A DNA stretch of 64,000 bases from Bryobacteraceae bacterium. GTDB taxonomy: Bacteria; Acidobacteriota; Terriglobia; Bryobacterales; Bryobacteraceae. Where the stretch lies: assembly GCA_041394945.1 (NCBI GenBank), contig JAWKHH010000001.1:1736001-1800000 (forward strand), written 5' to 3'. Position 1 is the first letter of the stretch; each line of letters starts with the position of its first letter. The translations under genes and the position numbers were made by a program. Of the stretch, positions 49,467 to 59,302 are shown piece after piece. A model generated the notes under the pieces. That model did not search any database, was not told where the DNA came from, and saw only the letters and a program-made list of their open reading frames with translations.

Positions 49467-52400
49467 ATGAGTGACGCCGGTACGATCGCGGTGGTGGCCG
49501 AGAAGCCCTCTGTGGCCCGCGATATCGCGAGGATATTGCAGGCTGGCAGAGCTGGAAGTGGTTTCCTCCACGGCGGCGGATACGTGGTTACCTGGGCCAT
49601 CGGACACCTCGTCGGTCTCGCGCAGCCGGGCGAGATCCGGCCCGAGTGGCGATCCTGGCGGCGCGAGCAGTTGCCGATGCTTCCGCGCGATTGGCCGTTG
49701 GTGGTGGTGGATCAGACCAAGGACCAGTTCGAAGTGGTCCGAAAGATCCTGGCTTCGCCGAGAGTGTCGCGGGTCGTGTGCGCCACAGACGCCGGCCGCG
49801 AAGGAGAACTTATCTTTCGCTACATCTATGAGGCGGCCAAGTGCGACAAGCCCTGGGATCGCCTGTGGATTTCGTCCCTGACCCCCGAGGCGATTCGAGA
49901 CGGGTTCGCGAAGCTCCGCGGCGGCCACGAGTATGACCCGCTGGCCGACGCCGCCCGCGGAAGGAGCCGTGCCGATTGGCTCGTCGGCATGAACCTCTCG
50001 CGAGCCTACACGCTTTCGAGCGGGGAGGATGTGTCGGTGGGCCGGGTCCAGACGCCGACTCTGGCGATGGTTGTGGAGCGCGAACTCGCGATTCGCGCAT
50101 TCGTGCCGGAAGACTACCGGCAGGTGGTGGCGACGTTTTCGCCGCGGGACGGCGAAACGTACAAAGGTACGTGGTTCACGCCGGGAGTGGAACCGCTCGA
50201 AATGGCGACGCGCCTTCCTCCGAAGCCGGCAAAGAACGCCGAGCCTCTGCCGCCCGAACAGGATGCGGACGCGATCGCCGCGCGGGTCCGCGAAGGCGCG
50301 GCGGCCGTCGAAAGCGTCGAGCAGCAAACCAAGCGGATGGCGCCGCCGGGTTTCTACGACCTCACCGAACTCCAGCGCCACGCCAACCGGCTCTACGGCT
50401 TCAGCGCCCAGCGGACCCTGGAAGCAGCCCAAGCGCTCTACGAGAAGCACAAACTCATCAGCTATCCGCGAACAGACAGCCGGCATCTTTCCGCCGATGT
50501 CGCGCGCACGCTGCCGAAAGTGACCGCGGCTGTACGCGCACCCTACGAGGAAATGCTCGCCGAAGGAACCGGCGAGCGGCCGCTCGGGAAGCGGTACGTT
50601 GACGACGCAAAGGTTTCCGACCACCACGCGATCATCCCCACCGGCGCTTCGCCGCGCAATCTCGATCCAAAATCGGACGAGGGCAAGCTCTTCGACCTGA
50701 TCTGCCGACGCCTCTTCCAGGCCTGGCACGGGGATCACGTGTGGTCGGTAACCACGGTGACTACCGGCGTTCGCAATGAGGCGCTGGGTTCGCTCGATCG
50801 ATTTCACTCCACCGGATCGATGGTCGTCGAGCCCGGCTGGAAGGTGCTCGACATCGTGACGCGCCGCCGCGAGGAGACCGAGGAACAGACGCTTCCCTCC
50901 GGGCTCGCCGCGGGCCAGCCGCAGCGGATCGTGGAGGTGGAGGCCCTCGAGAAAAAGACCCGCCCTCCGAAGCGATTCACCGAGGCCACTCTGTTGACGG
51001 CGATGGAAACGGCCGGCAAGACGCTCGACGACAAGGAACTCTCCGACGCGATGAAAGAGAACGGCCTCGGCACGCCGGCCACGCGCGCGCAGATCATTGA
51101 AGTGCTGCTGAAGCGCGAGTTCATCCTGCGCAAGGGGAAGAGCCTGGAGGCGACCGACAAGGGCATCCGGTTGATCGAAGTGGTGCATCCCGAGGTGAAG
51201 AGCCCGGCCATGACCGGGCAGTGGGAAGCGAACCTGAAACAGATCGAGCGGGGGAAGGCGGAGTTGGCTCCGTTCCTCACCGGCATTGAGGACTATGTAC
51301 GCGAGGTTGTAGGCAAGGTAGGGACCTCGGCCCCGAAGCCGCGCACGGAAGCGGTCGGGCACGCGCCGTCCGCCGAGCGTCCCCTGGCTCCCGAACCGGC
51401 CGCGCCAACCGAGCCCGTCGACCCCAGTGACCTGGGTTCGATCCTTCGAAACCGGTTCGGCTTCGCCGCGTTCCGGCCGAGCCAGGAGGAGGTCTGCCGC
51501 GCAGTGACAGCCGGCAGCGACGCGCTGCTGGTGATGCCCACCGGCTCAGGCAAGTCGCTCTGCTACCAGTTGCCGGGCATCGCGCGCGGCGGGACGACGG
51601 TCGTGATCTCGCCGCTGATCGCGTTGATGGAAGACCAAGCGGCCAAACTCGCCGCGCAGGGGTTTCGCGTCGAGCGGATCCATTCCGGCCGGGACCGCTC
51701 AGCGTCGCGCAAGGCTTGCTTCGATTACCTCGAGGGGAGGCTGGATTTCCTCTTCATCGCTCCGGAACGGCTGCGAGTGCCCGGATTTCCGGAGATGCTC
51801 GCCAAGCGGAAGCCGACGCTGGTGGCGATTGACGAAGCGCACTGTATCTCCCAATGGGGTCATGATTTTCGCCCGGACTACCGGAACATCGGCCGGCATC
51901 TGCCGGCGCTGCGTCCGGCGCCCGTAATCGCGTTGACGGCCACCGCGACCTCGATGGTGCAGCGCGACATCGCCGAACAGTTGGACCTGGCGCAGCCGCG
52001 TTTTTTCATCCACGGGTTCCGCCGCGACAACATCGCGATCGAACTGGTGCGGGCTCCACAATCGGTGCGGCCGGCGCTGACGGCGCGGCTGCTCAGTGAC
52101 GGCGAACGGCGTCCGGCGATCGTCTACGTGCCGAGGCGGCGCGACGCCGAGGACCTTGCCGATTCTCTCGGTCGCCAGTTCCCGGCGGCTGCCTACCACG
52201 CCGGGCTCGACGCGAAGACTCGCGAGGCCGTGCAGTCCGGGTTCCTCAGCGGCCGGATCGAGGTGATCGTCGCGACGATCGCGTTCGGAATGGGTATCGA
52301 CAAACCCAATGTCCGCACCGTGATCCACACCGCGCTTCCCGGCAGCCTCGAAGGTTACTACCAGGAGATCGGCCGCGCCGGCCGTGATGGAAAGCCGTCC

Positions 52401-53522
52401 CGGGCCGTACTGATGCACTCCTACGCGGACCGCTTCACGCACGACTTCTTCTTCGAACGCGGGTACCCGGAGCCGGAGGTGCTCGAACGCATCTTCGCTC
52501 GTCTGACCTCCGAGCCGCAGCCCAAGGACGTGGTGCGACGCGCCAGCCGAGTCGCCGGCGACGAGTTCGATTCGGCGCTCGAAAAGTTGTGGATCCACGG
52601 CGGTGCGCTCGTCGACTACGAAGAGAACTTGAGCCTCGGTGGCCAGGAGTGGCGGACCGCCTACCGGGCGCAGCGCGATCACAGAAAGGCGCAGTTCGAA
52701 CGGATGCTCTCCTGGGGCGAGATGCCGGCCTGCCGGATGGTGTCGTTGATCCGCTATTTTGGCGATGTCGCCGACGCCAAACGTCCGTGCGGGGTGTGCG
52801 ACATTTGCGCACCCGGTGAAGTGCTCGTGCAACAATTCCGCGAGCCGAGCGCGCGTGAACGGCAGGCGCTCGAAGCGATCTTCGCGGCCGTCCGTGAGAG
52901 CGATGGCGTCGCAGCTGGCCGGGCATTCACTCAGGTGTCGGCGAAGACTCCGATGGACCGCCGGGAGTTCGAGGAGATGCTCGGCGCGCTGGCGCGGGCG
53001 GGCGTGGTGGCGCTCACCGAAGATTCCTTTGAAAAGGACGGCAAGGTGATCGAGTACCGGCGGCTGACGGCAGCGCCGGGGACGGAAGAACTGCCCGAGG
53101 TGCTGGTCCCGGCCGAGATCGAAGGCGAAGATCTGCCGCGACGGCGCAAAGGCCGAGCATCGAAAAAGAAGAAGACGGCCAAGCGCGTGAAGAGCCGCGC
53201 GGAGAAGACCGCCGAGGTGCTGAATCGGGCCGCTGCGGAAAAACAGGCCGCCGCAAGACCGAGCGAGGACGCCGTGGAGCAGGCTCTGCGCGAGTGGCGT
53301 TTGAGCGAGGCGAAGACGAAGGGGATCCCGGCGTTTCGCATTCTCACGGATCGCGCGCTGCGGACGATCGCCGCGGAGCAGCCGGAGACAACGCGCGAAC
53401 TGCTCGGCATCCCTGGCGTTGGGCTCAAGGTTGCCGAGCAGTACGGTGCGAAGATTTTCCGGATCCTGGCGCGGAGCCGGGCCGGTCAGGCTAAAACATC
53501 AGGCGCAGCGCCAACTGGATAG
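49467..53522 (+). CDS. Topoisomerase III-RecQ helicase fusion protein
   Basis: 1,351 residues in one frame. Part 1 (about 1-620) is a type IA topoisomerase of the TopB kind: Toprim domain (VVAEKPSVARDIARIL; acidic ATDAGREGE) and catalytic Y333 in SYPRTDSRH. A Pro/Ala linker (about 620-658) follows. Part 2 (about 660-1340) is a full RecQ: FRPSQEEVCRAV, Walker A with K696 in PTGSGKS, DEAH at 789-792, IAFGMGIDKPNVRTVIHTALP, the four-cysteine zinc region ending CGVCDIC, a winged-helix region, a Lys-rich linker (SKKKKTAKRVK) and a C-terminal HRDC domain. RecQ and topoisomerase III jointly unlink recombining DNA; here they are one chain. The ATG at 49467 is 13 bases past a TATTCT box. Confidence 0.95.
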   Translation: MSDAGTIAVVAEKPSVARDIARILQAGRAGSGFLHGGGYVVTWAIGHLVGLAQPGEIRPEWRSWRREQLPMLPRDWPLVVVDQTKDQFEVVRKILASPRVSRVVCATDAGREGELIFRYIYEAAKCDKPWDRLWISSLTPEAIRDGFAKLRGGHEYDPLADAARGRSRADWLVGMNLSRAYTLSSGEDVSVGRVQTPTLAMVVERELAIRAFVPEDYRQVVATFSPRDGETYKGTWFTPGVEPLEMATRLPPKPAKNAEPLPPEQDADAIAARVREGAAAVESVEQQTKRMAPPGFYDLTELQRHANRLYGFSAQRTLEAAQALYEKHKLISYPRTDSRHLSADVARTLPKVTAAVRAPYEEMLAEGTGERPLGKRYVDDAKVSDHHAIIPTGASPRNLDPKSDEGKLFDLICRRLFQAWHGDHVWSVTTVTTGVRNEALGSLDRFHSTGSMVVEPGWKVLDIVTRRREETEEQTLPSGLAAGQPQRIVEVEALEKKTRPPKRFTEATLLTAMETAGKTLDDKELSDAMKENGLGTPATRAQIIEVLLKREFILRKGKSLEATDKGIRLIEVVHPEVKSPAMTGQWEANLKQIERGKAELAPFLTGIEDYVREVVGKVGTSAPKPRTEAVGHAPSAERPLAPEPAAPTEPVDPSDLGSILRNRFGFAAFRPSQEEVCRAVTAGSDALLVMPTGSGKSLCYQLPGIARGGTTVVISPLIALMEDQAAKLAAQGFRVERIHSGRDRSASRKACFDYLEGRLDFLFIAPERLRVPGFPEMLAKRKPTLVAIDEAHCISQWGHDFRPDYRNIGRHLPALRPAPVIALTATATSMVQRDIAEQLDLAQPRFFIHGFRRDNIAIELVRAPQSVRPALTARLLSDGERRPAIVYVPRRRDAEDLADSLGRQFPAAAYHAGLDAKTREAVQSGFLSGRIEVIVATIAFGMGIDKPNVRTVIHTALPGSLEGYYQEIGRAGRDGKPSRAVLMHSYADRFTHDFFFERGYPEPEVLERIFARLTSEPQPKDVVRRASRVAGDEFDSALEKLWIHGGALVDYEENLSLGGQEWRTAYRAQRDHRKAQFERMLSWGEMPACRMVSLIRYFGDVADAKRPCGVCDICAPGEVLVQQFREPSARERQALEAIFAAVRESDGVAAGRAFTQVSAKTPMDRREFEEMLGALARAGVVALTEDSFEKDGKVIEYRRLTAAPGTEELPEVLVPAEIEGEDLPRRRKGRASKKKKTAKRVKSRAEKTAEVLNRAAAEKQAAARPSEDAVEQALREWRLSEAKTKGIPAFRILTDRALRTIAAEQPETTRELLGIPGVGLKVAEQYGAKIFRILARSRAGQAKTSGAAPTG

Positions 53523-56500
53523 TTCGCGCGTTGTTGCGGAACGCCGTTTCGGGGTTGCCGAAGTCGGGGTGGCCGGGCAGGAAGTAGTTCACCGTACCCA
53601 TCTGCGGAACGGGCTGCACGGTGTTGGCCGAACCCGGAATGAACTGCGAATGGTTGAACGCGTTGACGAAGTCGGCGCGAACCTGCAGCTTGCGGGTTTC
53701 GCCGAGATCGAAGTTCTTCATGAGCGACAGGTCGACATTGTTGATGCCGCGAAGCGGTAGCGTCTGGCGGCCCGCGTTCGGGAACAGGCCCGGCGCGGCG
53801 GCGACATAGCGAGCCGACGGGTCGGCGGCGAGGTAGCCGACTACCTGGCCAGCCGAGTTGGCGAGCGGCAGCGAACCGGAGCCGCGGAACGGATCGCCGG
53901 CCGGATTGATCAAGGCGCGGTCCCCGAAAATGTCGCCGTTCAGATTGGCGTCGGAAAGACTCTGGACAGTGGCGTACATCGGCGATTCGGCGATGTAGCT
54001 CCCCGAGACGGTCAGGTTCCCTGCGGCATTGCGAAGCAGCCAGCTTTCCGAGTTCCGGAACCACGGCGCATCGTAGACGCCGGTGACCGCGAGGCGATGG
54101 CGGCGGTCCAGCGCCGAGGAGGCTCGCTCAGGCCGGAGGTTGTACGAATCCTGAGCCCGCCGCGGCACGATCAAGGTGCTGAACACCGGAATCGTGGAAT
54201 CGTCGATGTTGTGGCTCCATGTGTAGGCGGTGCTGAACTGTAGATCACGCGACATCCGCTTGGTGATCTGGGTCGCCAAGCCGTGATAGGTCGAGTTGCC
54301 GACCGGCTTGAACGACGTGATCGGAGCCCGGAAGCCGGCGTCGAAATACTGCTGGACGAGCGGATTGGTCTCGGACCGGAGCTGGTTCAGCGTCAGCGGC
54401 AGGCCATCGAGTTCCCCCTGCGTCGGCCGCGAGAGGAACATCGGGAGGCTGTGCTGCGGCGTGACCACGCTCGCGCTGTTGAGCCGCGTCTGGAAGGGCA
54501 AGTGGACCCCTCGCGTGCCCAGATACCGGACCTCGACGACGTAGTTGTTGCGAAGCGTCTTCTGGACGCCGAGCGTCCAGTGTGCGGCGTACGGCCGCAC
54601 CTGATCCGGGATATAGGAAACGGTCGAGGCGCGCGCGTCGGGCACGGACAGTCCGGAACCGACCGGAGCGCTACGAATGCCGCCATTGGCGAGGAAGTTC
54701 GTCCCCGCCGCGGCCGTCTGATCGACGGTCGTGAAGAACTGCGGCGGCAGGGTCAACAGGCCAAGGTTCTGATACCACTGGTCGTAGGAGAGACCGGCCC
54801 CGGCGCGGATGGCGAGCGTGCCGCTGTTTCCCGGCGACCATACCAGGCCGACGCGCGGCGCGAAGTTGGCGCGCTGGGCCTTGGGCTCCCGGAAGTCGAT
54901 CAGCCCCGGCACGGAAGACGCCGAGTTCAGGCTCTGCATCTTGCTGCTGGCCGGAACGTCCACGTACTCGTAGCGCAACCCGAGATTGAGCGTGACATTT
55001 GGACGAAGCCGGATATCGTCGTTCAAGTAGGCATAGTTCGACCACAGATTGCCCCAGTAGGTGGCGTTGCCGAAGCTGCGTTGCGCCATGCGGTCCGGGG
55101 TGAGGTCGCGCAGGAAGCGGTCGAGCGTCGAGTAGTTGTACTCCCCGCGGACCCGCGTGACGAAGAACTGCGGAGCGATCACCCGCCGCACGTCGAAGCC
55201 CGCCTTCAGCGTGTGACGGCCGCGGAACCAGGTGAAATTGTCAACCAGCGAATAGGTGTTGATCACGGCCGATTGCGGCGCGATCGAACTCGGCCCGAGC
55301 GAGAGATTCAAGTCGGACTGAATGCCGATCGTCGGAAACGCATCCAGGCCCGGAAAGGCGAAGTCGCCGGCCGAGGTCTGATTGAAATGCCGCGTGTATC
55401 CGACCCGCAGTTCGTTGAGCGCCGATGCAGACACCGTCCGGAACCAGGTGAGGCTCGTGTTGTATCCGTTGGTCGGCTGCTTCCCGAAGAATGCCGGCAG
55501 GCCCGCGAAGCTGTCCACCGCGCGGATGTTGTTGCCGATGAACCGGCCTCGGAACTTGTCCTTCTGCGAGGCGTCCCAATCGATGCTGCCGATGTAGTCC
55601 CAGCGATTGATGTAGAACGGCGCCACGATCGGCAGCACTCCGAGCGAAATCGTCTCTCCGGCAACGCGCGTCGTCTTCGCCGCCTGCGCGGAGGCGGGCG
55701 CGTATTGCTTCAGCACGCCGAGATTGGTCGTGTTCAAACCCGGAATCCGTTCGAGCGCCGCGTAGCCCTCGGCCGTCGGGGTAAACACGGCCGACGAACT
55801 GGTCGCATTCTGCCCGTACGGCGAGTACTCGAAGTTCCCGAAGTAGAAAAGCTTGTTCTTGACGATCGCGCCGCCGAGCGCTCCGCCGAGCCGGTTCTGG
55901 TCCAGCCGCTGCCGCTCGTTGATTCCCTGCCGCTTGAAGGACGCATCAAGGGCGTTCAGATAGCGGTTCGAAAGGTACTCGTAGGCCGATCCGTGCATGT
56001 CGTTGCCGCCGCTCTTCACGCTGACGTTGAACGTGCCGCCGGTCGAATGCCCGAACTCGGGCGCCGCAGCGTTCTGGATCACCGTCACCGACGAAGTGGC
56101 TTCGTTCGAGACATAGCTGATCGGTCCGGTCGTGTCGCGGCGATTGTTGTCGATGCCGTCGATCACGTAGTTGTTGTTGGTGGGACGCTGGCCGCCGACG
56201 CTCGGGCCGACGCCTTGCCCGATGCCGCCGCTTGAGGCCACGCCCGCGCCGGTCAGCGAAAGATTCAGCACGCCATAGTGGTTGTCGACTCCGCCCACAT
56301 TAGCTCCCAACGCCAGATCCTGCGCCAGCCGCGAGTTGTACGTCGATGAAACCTGCGCCGTCGAAGCGTCAATCGGAGCCGCCGCGTCGGTCACTTCCAC
56401 CGCCTGCTCCACGCCCGCCACGGGCAGCGTCACCGCCACCGTTACCGTGCGGTTCAACTCCACCGCGACATTGCGAATGGTGAGCGGCAGAAAGCGATCG

Positions 56501-56754
56501 GCCGACGCGCGAATCTCGTAGCGGCCCACGGGCAGATTGTTGAAGCGATAGCTCCCGTCCGGGCCTGAGACCGTGGCGCTGACGGCGTTGGTGGAGACTT
56601 GCGTAGCCTCCACGGCAGCCCCGGAGATGACAGCTCCACTCGGATCGTAAACGACACCGGTGACATTGCCGTCCGACGCTTGCCCGAAGGCGCTCGTCAT
56701 CAGCAACAATTGCAGCGCCAGAGCGCCAGCGAGACGTTTCGTTACAAGACCCAC
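53491..56754 (-). CDS. Oar-type TonB-dependent receptor with carboxypeptidase-regulatory domain
   Basis: 1,087 residues. Signal peptide (TKRLAGALALQLLLMTSAFG), carboxypeptidase-regulatory domain at about 25-110 (VTGVVYDPSGAVISGAAVEA, GSYRFNNLPVGRYEIRA), plug-like part at about 115-260 with NNYVIDGIDNN, then a long beta-barrel ending in ALRLMF with terminal aromatic. GTG at 56754 is chosen because GGAGG lies seven bases upstream; an in-frame ATG 16 codons earlier has none. Its 3' end overlaps the convergent topoisomerase-RecQ gene by 32 bases. The sequence differs strongly from the receptor at 115-3330. The ligand is unknown. Confidence 0.9.
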   Translation of the reverse strand: MGLVTKRLAGALALQLLLMTSAFGQASDGNVTGVVYDPSGAVISGAAVEATQVSTNAVSATVSGPDGSYRFNNLPVGRYEIRASADRFLPLTIRNVAVELNRTVTVAVTLPVAGVEQAVEVTDAAAPIDASTAQVSSTYNSRLAQDLALGANVGGVDNHYGVLNLSLTGAGVASSGGIGQGVGPSVGGQRPTNNNYVIDGIDNNRRDTTGPISYVSNEATSSVTVIQNAAAPEFGHSTGGTFNVSVKSGGNDMHGSAYEYLSNRYLNALDASFKRQGINERQRLDQNRLGGALGGAIVKNKLFYFGNFEYSPYGQNATSSSAVFTPTAEGYAALERIPGLNTTNLGVLKQYAPASAQAAKTTRVAGETISLGVLPIVAPFYINRWDYIGSIDWDASQKDKFRGRFIGNNIRAVDSFAGLPAFFGKQPTNGYNTSLTWFRTVSASALNELRVGYTRHFNQTSAGDFAFPGLDAFPTIGIQSDLNLSLGPSSIAPQSAVINTYSLVDNFTWFRGRHTLKAGFDVRRVIAPQFFVTRVRGEYNYSTLDRFLRDLTPDRMAQRSFGNATYWGNLWSNYAYLNDDIRLRPNVTLNLGLRYEYVDVPASSKMQSLNSASSVPGLIDFREPKAQRANFAPRVGLVWSPGNSGTLAIRAGAGLSYDQWYQNLGLLTLPPQFFTTVDQTAAAGTNFLANGGIRSAPVGSGLSVPDARASTVSYIPDQVRPYAAHWTLGVQKTLRNNYVVEVRYLGTRGVHLPFQTRLNSASVVTPQHSLPMFLSRPTQGELDGLPLTLNQLRSETNPLVQQYFDAGFRAPITSFKPVGNSTYHGLATQITKRMSRDLQFSTAYTWSHNIDDSTIPVFSTLIVPRRAQDSYNLRPERASSALDRRHRLAVTGVYDAPWFRNSESWLLRNAAGNLTVSGSYIAESPMYATVQSLSDANLNGDIFGDRALINPAGDPFRGSGSLPLANSAGQVVGYLAADPSARYVAAAPGLFPNAGRQTLPLRGINNVDLSLMKNFDLGETRKLQVRADFVNAFNHSQFIPGSANTVQPVPQMGTVNYFLPGHPDFGNPETAFRNNARTIQLALRLMF

Positions 56755-56802
56755 AGTGATCCTCCAAATAGCCGCGGACGAGATGGAGTGGCCCGCAGAC
56801 AC

Positions 56803-56821
56803 GAGGGACGCACAGTCCCTC
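56803..56821. repeat. 7-bp inverted repeat upstream of the second Oar receptor
   Basis: GAGGGAC (56803-56809) and GTCCCTC (56815-56821) form a perfect inverted repeat with a 5-base gap, about 50 bases before the receptor GTG. It may be an operator or a leader hairpin. Confidence 0.3.
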
Positions 56822-56864
56822 TGCTTCCACTATCGGTGCTGGCGGAGTGTTGGATTAGGAATTT

Positions 56865-56879
56865 GGGGCGAATGGCCCC
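56865..56879 (-). terminator. Short GC hairpin after the BACON-repeat gene
   Basis: GGGGC and GCCCC form a 5-bp stem with a 5-base loop, 36 bases beyond the stop of the BACON-repeat gene on the minus strand. This is a weak candidate terminator. Confidence 0.25.
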
Positions 56880-56914
56880 GAAAATGGGGTGTTTTACTTA
56901 GCTCCCGGATACCC

Positions 56915-59224
56915 CTATTGAATGGAGAGGGTTACCCCTGGCTGGCTGAAGTTGTTTCCGATCCGGATCGTCAACCCCACTGGTCCGACGCTCAATAGCT
57001 CGACGGGTATATATAGGTTAATCTGCAGAACCCCGGCAGCCATTCCCGGCGCCTGCCCGGCATAGTGCAGGTCGGCCTGGATCCCCCCTACATACACCCG
57101 CACCGGAGCCTTCGTGCGAAGGCCGCTCGAGTCGAGCACGGCGCCCGAAAGCACGTCGCGCTCAAACAGCCCGCCGCCTGTCAGATAGAGCGAAACGATC
57201 GACCCCTTGGCCGCGCGGTTGGTGGGCGAATTGATCGTCCCGTCCACGTTCACCGCCGCTGCCGGACCTCGGCCGGACCCGTCCAACGTCAACAGAACCG
57301 GCGCCGTATCCTGGAACGCGAGCATGAACGCGTCTGACCGTACGCCGGCATAGCTCACGCGCACATCCACCTCGGAACGCCCCTCGAGCTCGAACGGCAC
57401 CAGCGCCAATATCTGCGTGGCGCTCACCGAAACGAGCGGAGCCGGCACTCCGCCGATCGTCACCGAAACACCGCCCAGGGTACTCGCGTACTGGCTGCCG
57501 GCCGGAGCCACCAGCATCTGGTTCGGACCGAGGTTCTGGCCGTAGATGAACATGATGGAACCTGGGGCGAAGTCATGCAGGAGGCCGGAGCCGTTGGAAA
57601 CCTCGCGGATTAACGGAAGCGGTCCGGTTGTGCCGCCACCGCCTGTATCTCCACCGCTGCCGCCGATCACCAGCGTCACAGGGATCTGTATCGTCTGCCC
57701 GGCGCCAGGCGCCGATACCGTGACTGTTCCGCTGTAGGTCCCGGCGGCCAGCCCGGCGGAAACCGCGGCGATCGTCACCGTCAGCGGTGTCGTGCCGCTC
57801 GCCGGCGTCGCCGTGAGCCATGGCTGTGACGTCGCCAACGCGATCTGCGCCGCGACGTCGGCATTGATTGTCACCGTTTGCACGGCCGGCGCCGGTCCGC
57901 CCGGTGTCGTGCTGAACTGCAGGCTGCTCGGCGAGGCTCGCAAATTCAACGATGTCGAGCCCGTCACCGTGAGGCTCACCGCCACGAGCTGACCGCCCGC
58001 CGTGGCGCCCGGCGTCTGCACGATGACGCTAGCCCGGTAGGTACCGGCGCTCAGCCCGGCCGGATTCACCGATACAGTCACCGCGCCCGGTGTGACGCCG
58101 TTCTCCGGCGTCGCCGTCAGCCACGCCCCGCCCGCGATACGCGTCCGGAAGTTCGTGGGGGTGCTCGAGTTGACGTTGAACGTCTTTGCCGCCGGCGCCG
58201 CTCCTCCGGCCACTGCCTGAAAATCCAGGCTGAGCGGCGACGCCGACAACGGTGGCGCGCCCGACACTTCCAGCGTCACCGTCACCGAAATCGGCGTCGA
58301 GGCGCCGAACGAACTGATGTCGATCCGGCCGGTGTAGGTACCGATGACGAGTCCGGCCGGGTCCACCGAGACCTGGAGGTTCGCCGGCGTGATTCCGGAC
58401 GTCATGTCGACCTTGAGCCAACCGCTGCTCGAAACGGCCTCGGCGCTGAAGAAAATCATCGACGCATAGGAAATGGCCAGCGTCTGCGCCGGAGGGGCCG
58501 GGTCACCGTACTTGTAGCTGAACGTGAGCGGACCGGACACGGTCCACAGGCTCCCGGATGAATCCACCTGGAGTGTCACCGTTACTAGTTGGTAGCTCAC
58601 CGGCGAGGTTTGGTACTCCACCGTGATCATTCCCTCGTAGGTGCCCGGGAGCAGATCGCCGGGAATCACCGAGACGATTGCGCGCTGGGGCACGGTGGTG
58701 ACATCGGGAGAAATAAACAGCCACGAAACGTTGGTCGAGAAAGAGTAGTTGGCGGCGGTACCGGCGAGGTTGAAGTACTGCGCATCCGGAAGATCGCCGC
58801 CCGGCGTGTAGTAAAAGGTCAACTGGCTGGGCGTGGTGTTGGTGGGCGGGACGCTGTTCACCGTCAGGGTCACGGTGATCTGGCGCGGGTTGTTCGACGC
58901 GCCGGCCCCGAGCACGAGCAGGTTCGCGGTGTATGTTCCGGCATCGAGCCCGATCGGGACCACGTTGACCGTCATGATCGACGGCGTCGTCGTGCTCGAA
59001 AGCGAAGTGCTGAGCCACGTGGCGCCGCCCGAGATCAAAATCGGGATGCCGGTGGCGGACCCGCTGATCGAGACGGTCTGGGAACTGGGCGGTACGTTCG
59101 CCGACGTCTGGACGAAGCTCAGTTGACTGGCGGAGACGCTGATGGTGGTTTGAGCGGACGCGAACGGGATCGTCGAGGCCAGGACGATCACAAGCCCCAT
59201 GGGTTTCCAGGTTGCAGGCAGCAC
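56915..59224 (-). CDS. Secreted BACON-repeat protein with Solibacter-type C-terminal domain (TIGR03437)
   Basis: 769 residues. Signal peptide, then five BACON-like beta-sandwich repeats of about 95-100 residues each (starting near 26, 127, 227, 332 and 430), with the recurring pattern LSF...TPxxxTVxVNPxGLxxGTYxxxIxV. After a Gly-rich hinge (GGSGGDTGGGG) the last 230 residues are the Solibacter C-terminal domain: FAPGSIMFIYGQNLGPNQ, TLGGVSVTIGGVPAPLVSVS, QILALVPFEL and SIVSLYLTGGG. No enzyme motif. Probably a surface adhesin or glycan-binding protein. The GTG at 59224 has GGAGGG eight bases upstream. It lies 160 bases before the Oar receptor gene on the same strand, so the two may work together. 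Confidence 0.88.
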   Translation of the reverse strand: MLPATWKPMGLVIVLASTIPFASAQTTISVSASQLSFVQTSANVPPSSQTVSISGSATGIPILISGGATWLSTSLSSTTTPSIMTVNVVPIGLDAGTYTANLLVLGAGASNNPRQITVTLTVNSVPPTNTTPSQLTFYYTPGGDLPDAQYFNLAGTAANYSFSTNVSWLFISPDVTTVPQRAIVSVIPGDLLPGTYEGMITVEYQTSPVSYQLVTVTLQVDSSGSLWTVSGPLTFSYKYGDPAPPAQTLAISYASMIFFSAEAVSSSGWLKVDMTSGITPANLQVSVDPAGLVIGTYTGRIDISSFGASTPISVTVTLEVSGAPPLSASPLSLDFQAVAGGAAPAAKTFNVNSSTPTNFRTRIAGGAWLTATPENGVTPGAVTVSVNPAGLSAGTYRASVIVQTPGATAGGQLVAVSLTVTGSTSLNLRASPSSLQFSTTPGGPAPAVQTVTINADVAAQIALATSQPWLTATPASGTTPLTVTIAAVSAGLAAGTYSGTVTVSAPGAGQTIQIPVTLVIGGSGGDTGGGGTTGPLPLIREVSNGSGLLHDFAPGSIMFIYGQNLGPNQMLVAPAGSQYASTLGGVSVTIGGVPAPLVSVSATQILALVPFELEGRSEVDVRVSYAGVRSDAFMLAFQDTAPVLLTLDGSGRGPAAAVNVDGTINSPTNRAAKGSIVSLYLTGGGLFERDVLSGAVLDSSGLRTKAPVRVYVGGIQADLHYAGQAPGMAAGVLQINLYIPVELLSVGPVGLTIRIGNNFSQPGVTLSIQ

Positions 59225-59302
59225 GGCGGCGCCCTCCTTCTCTTTCTCTACCTTCTATTTAATCGCTGTTTCGAGCGCGAAGGTTGCGGGTACCCCGCCG
59301 TT

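Noticed and set aside
57600..59150. DNA-level tandem repeat or CRISPR-like array in the BACON-repeat gene
   Set aside because: The repeats are seen in protein pattern only; the DNA units differ, and unit length (about 290 bases) and coding nature exclude a CRISPR array.
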